19,478 nucleotides of DNA from an uncultured Clostridia bacterium (GTDB taxonomy: Bacteria > Bacillota > Clostridia > TANB77 > CAG-508): the NCBI GenBank assembly GCA_948630815.1, contig CAPIEU010000021.1:1-19478 (forward strand). The letters run 5' to 3'. Positions within the stretch are counted from its first letter, which is position 1, and every line of letters starts with the position of its first letter. This document shows, one piece after another, positions 15,648 through 19,478 of this stretch. The notes beneath the pieces were generated by a model. That model saw only the letters and a program-made list of their open reading frames with translations, was not told where the DNA came from and did no database searches. Made by a program: the position numbers and the translations under genes.

Positions 15648-16374
15648 TTATTCTTCCCAGTTATGATATACATTCATTACATCATCTAAATCATCTAACA
15701 TATCAATTAGTCTTTGCATTCTTTCAGCACCTTTTTCATCTAATACTACATATGTACTTGGAACTTGACTTATTTCTGCTTCTAAAAACTCTAAACCTTC
15801 TTTTTCAAGTGCTTCACGAACATTTGAAAATTCTTCAGGTGATGTTGTAATCTCATAACATTCTTCTTCTACATTAAAATCTTCTGCACCTGCTTCTAAA
15901 GCAAGCATCATTAAATCATCTTCACCTTTATTAGTTGTTTCTTTATCTATTACAATAACACCTTTTCTTTCAAATAAGTATGATACACAACCTGTTGTAC
16001 CTAAGTTCCCTCCGCATTTATCAAAAGCATGTCTTACATCTGATGCAGTTCTATTTCTATTGTCTGTACTTCCTTCTACAATAACCGCCACTCCATTTGG
16101 TCCATATCCCTCATAAACTACTTCTTCGTAATTTGCACTATCTCCTGCACCACTTGCTTTTTTTATTGCATTATTTATTGTATCGTTTGGCATATTTGCT
16201 GCCTTACATTTTGCTATAACATCTTTTAATTTAGAGTTACCCGCAGGATCTGGTCCACCCGCTTTAACTGCTATTAATAATTCTCTTCCTAATTTTGTAA
16301 ATGCTTTTCCTCTTGCTGCATCTGCTTTTCCTTTTTTTGCTTGAATATTATGCCACTTGCTGTGACCGAGACAT
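15648..16374 (-). CDS. yebC: YebC/PmpR family protein, read through a CGG +1 site at codon 3
   Basis: Widely conserved YebC/TACO1-family protein; members are reported as transcription regulators and as helpers of ribosomes stalled at proline-rich motifs. The ATG at 16374 follows AAGGAGG nine bases upstream. Codons read atg-tct-CGG-tca, and zero frame ends at TAA six codons later. Skipping C gives MSGHSKWHNIQAKKGKADAA, the invariant family N-terminus, then GKAFTKLGRELLIAVK, AGGPDPAGNSKLKDVIAK and MPNDTINNAIKKASG, running on to DDLDDVMNVYHNWEE. About 241 residues, the normal size. Four other CGG triplets are out of phase. The shift site sits at the third codon, so recoding must happen immediately after initiation. 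The coding sequence begins well upstream of the internal ATG at 16193. Confidence 0.95.
16366..16368 (-). other. In-frame CGG +1 recoding site, yebC codon 3
   Basis: Context atg-tct-CGG-tca. Skipping C gives tct-GGT-cac-agc (SGHS). The only site where the preceding codon does not end in A. Confidence 0.93.
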
Positions 16375-16703
16375 TTTTCATTCCTCCTTCTTAATTTTTC
16401 TAGTATTTAAGCCACTTTCAGGCTTTTTGTTTTAAAAATCTATCATAAAAATTCCTTATTGAACTTTGTTGATTTTTATGGGTTTGTGATGTTCTGTGTT
16501 GAACGAATTGTGCCAAAATTGTGCCAGAAATTTAATTTTCAATATTATGTTTACAAATTATTTTGTTAAAATTTAACAGTCAATTTTGTACCCCAAATTA
16601 TTTTATCACATTAATTTAAATTTGTGTAGTATTTTATACAAATAAAACTTGTATTTTTTCATTTTTTTATTTTCACTATTAAATACTTCAAATTTATGTA
16701 CAC
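16375..16703. other. Intergenic region upstream of yebC
   Basis: A 329-base gap. Apart from the yebC ribosome binding site near 16380 it holds AAGCC/GGCTT with TTTTTGTTTT on the plus strand (about 16410-16434), a terminator shape with no plus-strand gene before it, and an 11-base direct repeat at 16506-16526. The rest is plain AT-rich DNA. Together with the decayed regulator at 17.1-17.3 kb this may be the scar of a lost mobile element. Confidence 0.45.
16506..16526. repeat. 11-base tandem repeat AATTGTGCCA(A/G)
   Basis: AATTGTGCCA occurs at 16506-16515 and 16517-16526. Short tandem sites of this kind can be integrase arm sites, but no integrase remains beside them. Confidence 0.45.
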
Positions 16704-17051
16704 TTAAATTCCACCTATAAATTCTTCTTCATCATCTTCCATTAAGCCTGTTTCTTTTTCTATATCCCTTTCTTTCGGTTCATATTGGTAAGGATCTAAC
16801 ATACCTTTTTTATAATTATCTACATACTTAATAATTTCACTTTTACTCATATTGCAAATTCTTTTCATCCAAAAATTTGCCATAATCGTTGGTCTACCAC
16901 AATTCTTTCTAGTTTTTCTTAATAATGTTACATCTTCTAAAAATTCTTTATATCCTTTACACCCTCGTGCTAATTGTACCTTTTTTGTAAGAATTTTAGA
17001 ATATTCTTTGTATTGCATATTATAAGTTACATCTCCTATATATTTCTTCAT
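16704..17051 (-). CDS. Unknown small acidic-tailed protein
   Basis: A 115-codon frame starting at an ATG with AGGAGG eleven bases before, which supports translation. I do not recognise the family. The middle is basic (VTLLRKTRKNCGRPTIMANF, WMKRICNMSKSEIIKYVDNY), and the tail is acidic (KERDIEKETGLMEDDEEEFI). The basic, helical middle could bind nucleic acid, but no helix-turn-helix is clear. No signal or membrane segment and no in-frame CGG. Its neighbours are a decayed regulator and a bare intergenic region, so it may be an element remnant. Confidence 0.5.
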   Translation of the reverse strand: MKKYIGDVTYNMQYKEYSKILTKKVQLARGCKGYKEFLEDVTLLRKTRKNCGRPTIMANFWMKRICNMSKSEIIKYVDNYKKGMLDPYQYEPKERDIEKETGLMEDDEEEFIGGI

Positions 17052-17109
17052 AATAATATAAACCTCCTATATTTCTTCTATTTCTTCTGATATATCTTTT
17101 AGCTTTTCT

Positions 17110-17262
17110 TTATTAACTGATTTCTTTAGAAGCAGAACTTTATATCCTAGAATTGACATCTTGTACCTTGTTTGTGAAGCTATGGGTATCACTTTAGAAG
17201 AGTTTTTTAAAGATCCAATGTTTAATATTGAAAATATAGAAATAAAAGATTCCAAAGATTAA
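17110..17262 (+). pseudogene. Remnant of an XRE-type HTH regulator
   Basis: The plus-strand frame ends at TAA 17260-17262. It contains LYPRIDILYLVCEAMGITLE then EFFKD, which closely follows the last helices of Cro/CI-type HTH domains (pattern P-s-l-d-t-L-y-k-i-a-e-A-L-g-i-s-l-e-e-f-f). The recognition helix region upstream is not recognisable and no start codon with ribosome binding site is visible, so it is a C-terminal fragment. A plus-strand terminator follows directly (17249-17280). A minus-strand frame over the same bases is a shadow. Confidence 0.6.
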
Positions 17263-17280
17263 AATAATTTGGAATTTTTT
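17249..17280 (+). terminator. Terminator of the HTH remnant
   Basis: ATTCCAAA (17249-17256) and TTTGGAAT (17268-17275) form a stem followed by a run of T. It overlaps the remnant's stop codon. Confidence 0.7.
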
Positions 17281-17290
17281 TGTTTCTAAA

Positions 17291-17314
17291 TTAAAAGAGA
17301 GCAAAACTGCTCCC
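17291..17314 (-). terminator. Terminator of the YccF gene
   Basis: Minus strand GGGAGC-AGTTTT-GCTCTC stem with TTTTAATTT after it, about 50 bases past the yccF stop. Confidence 0.65.
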
Positions 17315-17361
17315 TCAAAATACACAACTTATAATCAATGTTAAATTAACCATTTTACTTA

Positions 17362-17721
17362 CTATACTACTCTTGCTCCAAAAGGTGCTAAAGACAATTT
17401 AGCAATTTTAAAGAATTGAAGTCCAAACGGAATACCTACTATCGTTATGCACCATATACAACCAAAGAAAAAGTTTTCTATTGCCATTGGAATACCAAAA
17501 AAGATAATCCATATTACATTTGCAATTACTGATGGTATTCCTCCTCCATATTCGACATCTTTGCCGAATGGTGCAAATGATAAAGCTGCAAATTTAAAAC
17601 ATTGTTTTCCATAGGGGATTCCTATTATTGTAATACACCAAATAAGACCTGATATACACCAAGAAATCCCACTTAAAAAACCTCCAAAGATAAACCATAA
17701 GATATTACCTAAAATGCTCAT
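17362..17721 (-). CDS. YccF domain membrane protein
   Basis: 119 residues, two tandem copies of the YccF (DUF307) inner-membrane domain: ISGLIWCITIIGIPYGKQCF with FAALSFAPFGKDVEYGG, then FFFGCIWCITIVGIPFGLQF with KIAKLSLAPFGARVV. The repeated WCIT(I/V)(I/V)GIP(Y/F)G and (L/A)SxAPFG motifs are diagnostic. Hydrophobic segments around each motif give about four membrane helices. ATG 17721 is preceded by AAAGGAG. The biochemical role of this family is not established. The single CGG (ttc-ggc) is out of phase. Confidence 0.92.
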   Translation of the reverse strand: MSILGNILWFIFGGFLSGISWCISGLIWCITIIGIPYGKQCFKFAALSFAPFGKDVEYGGGIPSVIANVIWIIFFGIPMAIENFFFGCIWCITIVGIPFGLQFFKIAKLSLAPFGARVV

Positions 17722-17931
17722 ATTTACTACTCCTTTCGTTCTATTAACATTAATTATTCATTGTGCATTTTTACCACATTGATTATTCAATCTTTGTGTT
17801 ATTTAATTAGTATATTTTTATAACTAATTACTTTTTAATAATCTTGTGAGAACTACCTTTTACCAGTAGTTCTCCTTGAAAATAAAAGGGGATGTTTGTG
17901 CTAATTGCTTGTTCTACAATTAGCACTTCTA
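17722..17931. other. Gap with hairpins between the transglycosylase and YccF genes
   Basis: Three inverted repeats: AATTAGT/ACTAATT near 17808-17832, GAGAACTAC/GTAGTTCTC (17848-17874) and GTGCTAATTG/CAATTAGCAC (17898-17926). The last lies five bases past the transglycosylase stop and is probably its terminator, though T-runs are weak. No other gene is seen. Confidence 0.5.
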
Positions 17932-18627
17932 TTATTCCTGTTTCAATATTTTATCTGCTTCGCTTTGTGTAAGATATTTATATTCTATCATTTTGTTTAT
18001 TACTTGTTTTTGTCTTTGTTTCGCTAATTCTGGATTTTTTGTTGGAGCATATACTGATGGTGCATTTGGTATTCCTGCAAGCATAATTGCTTCATAATCT
18101 GTCATCTGATTTTGTTCTTTTCCAAAATATCCTAAACTTGCTTCTCTTACAGTATAATATCCATCTCCAAAATAACTTGTATTCAAGTATAATTCTAGTA
18201 TTTCATCTTTTTCACATTTGTTTTCTATTTTAAATGCCATAAATACTTCTGCTATTTTTCTTTCAAATTTCTTGTCTTGTGTAAAATATATATTTTTTGC
18301 TAGTTGCTGTGTTATTGTACTTCCACCTTCTACAAAATCCATAGCTTTTATGTCATTTATTGTTGCTCTACCTATTGCAATTAGATCTATTCCACAATGA
18401 TTATAAAATCTATGATCTTCTACTGATAATACTGCATTGATATAGTTTTGTGGTAAGTCTGAAATTTCTGTATAGTTTTCTTTGCTTTTTATTTCTTTTA
18501 TTTTATCTTCTATACTTATTTCTTCTATTGCTTCCTTATACATTTTATATCCATTTCCTACAAATAGCAATGCTATGCTTACTATTATCAATGTTAGTAA
18601 AAATACTATTTTTAGAAATTTCTTCAT
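17932..18627 (-). CDS. Monofunctional GT51 peptidoglycan transglycosylase
   Basis: Polymerises lipid II into glycan strands on the outer face of the membrane. About 231 residues, so only the GT51 domain is present, with no penicillin-binding transpeptidase domain. N-terminal membrane anchor (KKFLKIVFLLTLIIVSIALL). All family motifs are visible: VEDHRFYNHCGIDLIAIGRA (catalytic Glu), GGSTITQQLAKNIYF, RKIAEVFMAFKIE, EILELYLNTSYFGDGYYTV, and GIPNAPSVYAPTKNPE. ATG 18627 is used because GAGGTGG lies eight bases before it; an upstream GTG at 18636 is inside that site. Follows a small membrane protein on the same strand. No in-frame CGG. Confidence 0.93.
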   Translation of the reverse strand: MKKFLKIVFLLTLIIVSIALLFVGNGYKMYKEAIEEISIEDKIKEIKSKENYTEISDLPQNYINAVLSVEDHRFYNHCGIDLIAIGRATINDIKAMDFVEGGSTITQQLAKNIYFTQDKKFERKIAEVFMAFKIENKCEKDEILELYLNTSYFGDGYYTVREASLGYFGKEQNQMTDYEAIMLAGIPNAPSVYAPTKNPELAKQRQKQVINKMIEYKYLTQSEADKILKQE

Positions 18628-18651
18628 CTTTACCACCTCTTTTACTACTTT

Positions 18652-18792
18652 TTATTCATTTTTTTCTTTCCATTTTTTATAAATTACTGCAATAATTACT
18701 ACTATGACTATTATTCCACCAATTCCTAATATTGGTAGCCAAAAATCGTTTATTGATTGGATTACTCCATCCAAATTTATGTTTTTAGGCAT
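18652..18792 (-). CDS. 46-residue single-span membrane protein
   Basis: Frame from ATG 18792 (MPKNINLDGVIQSINDFWLP) through a strong hydrophobic segment (ILGIGGIIVIVVIIAVIY) to a basic end KKWKEKNE and TAA. A GGGGG stretch lies before the start. It sits tightly between the YxeA-like gene (13 bases) and the transglycosylase (about 25 bases), which implies an operon. I do not recognise a family. The segment and positive tail resemble the end of an LPXTG anchor but no sorting motif is present. Confidence 0.7.
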   Translation of the reverse strand: MPKNINLDGVIQSINDFWLPILGIGGIIVIVVIIAVIYKKWKEKNE

Positions 18793-18804
18793 TATTAATC
18801 CCCC

Positions 18805-19158
18805 TTATTCTACATTTAATGCTGTTTTTACTTTCTCTGGTAATTCATTTACTTGTACTTCTTCCCAAGATTTGACTCCTCTTGTTACCATTACTTCTAA
18901 TTTTAAATAGGAATCTTCTTTTAATTCTCTACTTGTTCTAAATTTTATTTCTTTTTTCTTTCCATTTTCACTATAACAGTCTAAAGTATATTCATATTTC
19001 ATTCCACCTGTTTCTGGAATACTTGCTATTTTGCTATTATCTATTTGAGTATAATAATTTGATTGTTGATATACCAAGAAATAATATGCTACTCCACATA
19101 GTGCTATTGCTACAATAATCGCTATTATCATTGGCATTTTTTCTTTTATGCTATTCAT
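18805..19158 (-). CDS. YxeA-like (DUF1093) secreted or membrane-anchored protein
   Basis: 117 residues. One N-terminal membrane segment (KEKMPMIIAIIVAIALCGVA), then a small soluble domain: YYTQIDNSKIAS, KYEYTLDCYSENGKKKEIKF then RTSRELKEDSYLKLEV. This YYTQI..GG.KYEY pattern with a K(E)I(K)F.T strand and a late VTRGVKSWEEVQVNELP is the YxeA/DUF1093 layout seen in Firmicutes. Role unknown in the family. ATG 19158 follows GGAGG (near 19166-19170). First of a tight group with the small membrane protein and transglycosylase. No in-frame CGG. Confidence 0.75.
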   Translation of the reverse strand: MNSIKEKMPMIIAIIVAIALCGVAYYFLVYQQSNYYTQIDNSKIASIPETGGMKYEYTLDCYSENGKKKEIKFRTSRELKEDSYLKLEVMVTRGVKSWEEVQVNELPEKVKTALNVE

Positions 19159-19170
19159 CTTTAATTCCTC

Positions 19171-19478
19171 CTATTCTGATATAATATCAATATTTCCTTT
19201 AAAATTATCTAATTTAATAGTTAAGTAATAACTAACTCCTTCAACATAAACATTATCCTCATATTCCCCTGTATCATTTATTAAAGTAGTATCATTATTT
19301 CCTAGTTTAGCAATTATATTGATATTACCACTTTCTTTTGCTATTTTTATTTTTACCTTTATATGATCTCCGTTTTTCCTGTTTAATGCAGTTCCACCAA
19401 ATATTGTTTCTTCGCCTGAATAGTTATCATAATTTGCTATATATGTTCCAACATATTTATCTACTCCATATTTTCTTT
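19171..19478 (-). CDS. C-terminal part of an unknown protein (cut by window edge)
   Basis: The frame is open from the right edge to TAG at 19171-19173, about 102 codons. The visible part is polar and beta-rich: YVGTYIANYDNYSGEETIFG, KVKIKIAKESGNINIIAKLG and SYYLTIKLDNFKGNIDIISE. The spacing of short strands suggests a small all-beta domain that could be extracytoplasmic, given its neighbours. Its one CGG triplet (aac-gga) is out of phase. The stop lies 12 bases before the YxeA-like start, so they probably share a transcript. I do not recognise it. Confidence 0.65.
   Translation of the reverse strand, partial: RKYGVDKYVGTYIANYDNYSGEETIFGGTALNRKNGDHIKVKIKIAKESGNINIIAKLGNNDTTLINDTGEYEDNVYVEGVSYYLTIKLDNFKGNIDIISE

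Noticed and set aside
3340..16368. Treating the split genes as pseudogenes
   Set aside because: All eleven breaks are the same insertion type at the same codon phase, there are no other indels or stops, and the joined products have normal family length and motifs. Random decay would give mixed lesions.
3340..16368. Sequencing or assembly error adding C before GG
   Set aside because: The insertions occur only where C begins an in-frame codon. Ribosome binding sites and other phases of AGG are clean. I cannot inspect reads, so this remains the main alternative to test.
3340..16368. Classical P-site slippage as the +1 mechanism
   Set aside because: The preceding codons vary (gaa, tca, gta, tta, aca, gga, tct), and after a +1 slip their tRNAs would face poorly matching triplets such as cac or tac. 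No common slippery sequence is visible, so a rule centred on CGGN fits better.
16410..16526. Minus-strand 35-codon open stretch upstream of yebC resembling an integrase tail
   Set aside because: It is short, interrupted upstream by a stop, and without a recognisable motif; an open stretch of this size is expected by chance.
17067..17255. Minus-strand 62-codon frame
   Set aside because: It lies antisense to a recognisable HTH C-terminus with its own terminator, and has no convincing ribosome binding site.

Overview
The window comes from a very AT-rich, spore-forming Firmicute, most likely an uncultured gut-type member of the Clostridia. The evidence is a complete spoIIIAA-AH sporulation operon, an LPKTG surface protein, strong AGGAGG ribosome binding sites and A/T-ending codons. 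No finer taxonomy is visible.

Layout. Positions 1-3.5 kb are accessory DNA: the C-terminal part of one large serine recombinase (+) converges on a second large serine recombinase (-), with a hairpin-rich gap between them. Next come a small unknown gene, a tRNA-Thr(CGT) with its own promoter and terminator, and a coiled-coil repeat protein (+). From 4.8 to 16.4 kb nearly everything is on the minus strand. In transcription order this is yebC, spoIIIAA-AB-AC-AD-AE-AF-AG-AH, a cohesin-like LPKTG surface protein, then priA-def-fmt. The last 3 kb (16.7-19.5 kb) carry an unknown gene, a decayed HTH regulator, a YccF membrane protein, a monofunctional GT51 transglycosylase, a small membrane protein, a YxeA-like protein and a gene cut by the right edge.

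Main observation. Seven minus-strand genes (serine recombinase 2, priA, spoIIIAA, spoIIIAB, spoIIIAE, spoIIIAG, yebC) look broken by single-base insertions, eleven in all. Every one is the same event: the reading frame reaches an in-frame CGG codon, and skipping its C restores the frame and gives a GGN glycine codon at that point. Several of these glycines are essential family residues, such as the P-loop glycine before Lys in PriA and in SpoIIIAA, and Gly3 of YebC. I found no in-frame CGG read as arginine in any gene of the window. About 19 CGG triplets lie out of frame and cause no shift, and CGT, CGC and CGA are used in frame as ordinary arginine codons. Ribosome binding sites with AGGA are never altered. 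This phase restriction fits a translational rule better than decay or sequencing error: CGG is probably unreadable as Arg and is decoded as a +1 shift or a four-base codon CGGN = Gly. I annotate the split genes as whole genes read through these sites.

Functionally, the core block joins spore-engulfment channel assembly (SpoIIIA) to replication restart (PriA) and N-terminal protein processing (Def, Fmt). SpoIIIAE needs four successive shifts, so if the sequence is right the recoding must be very efficient.
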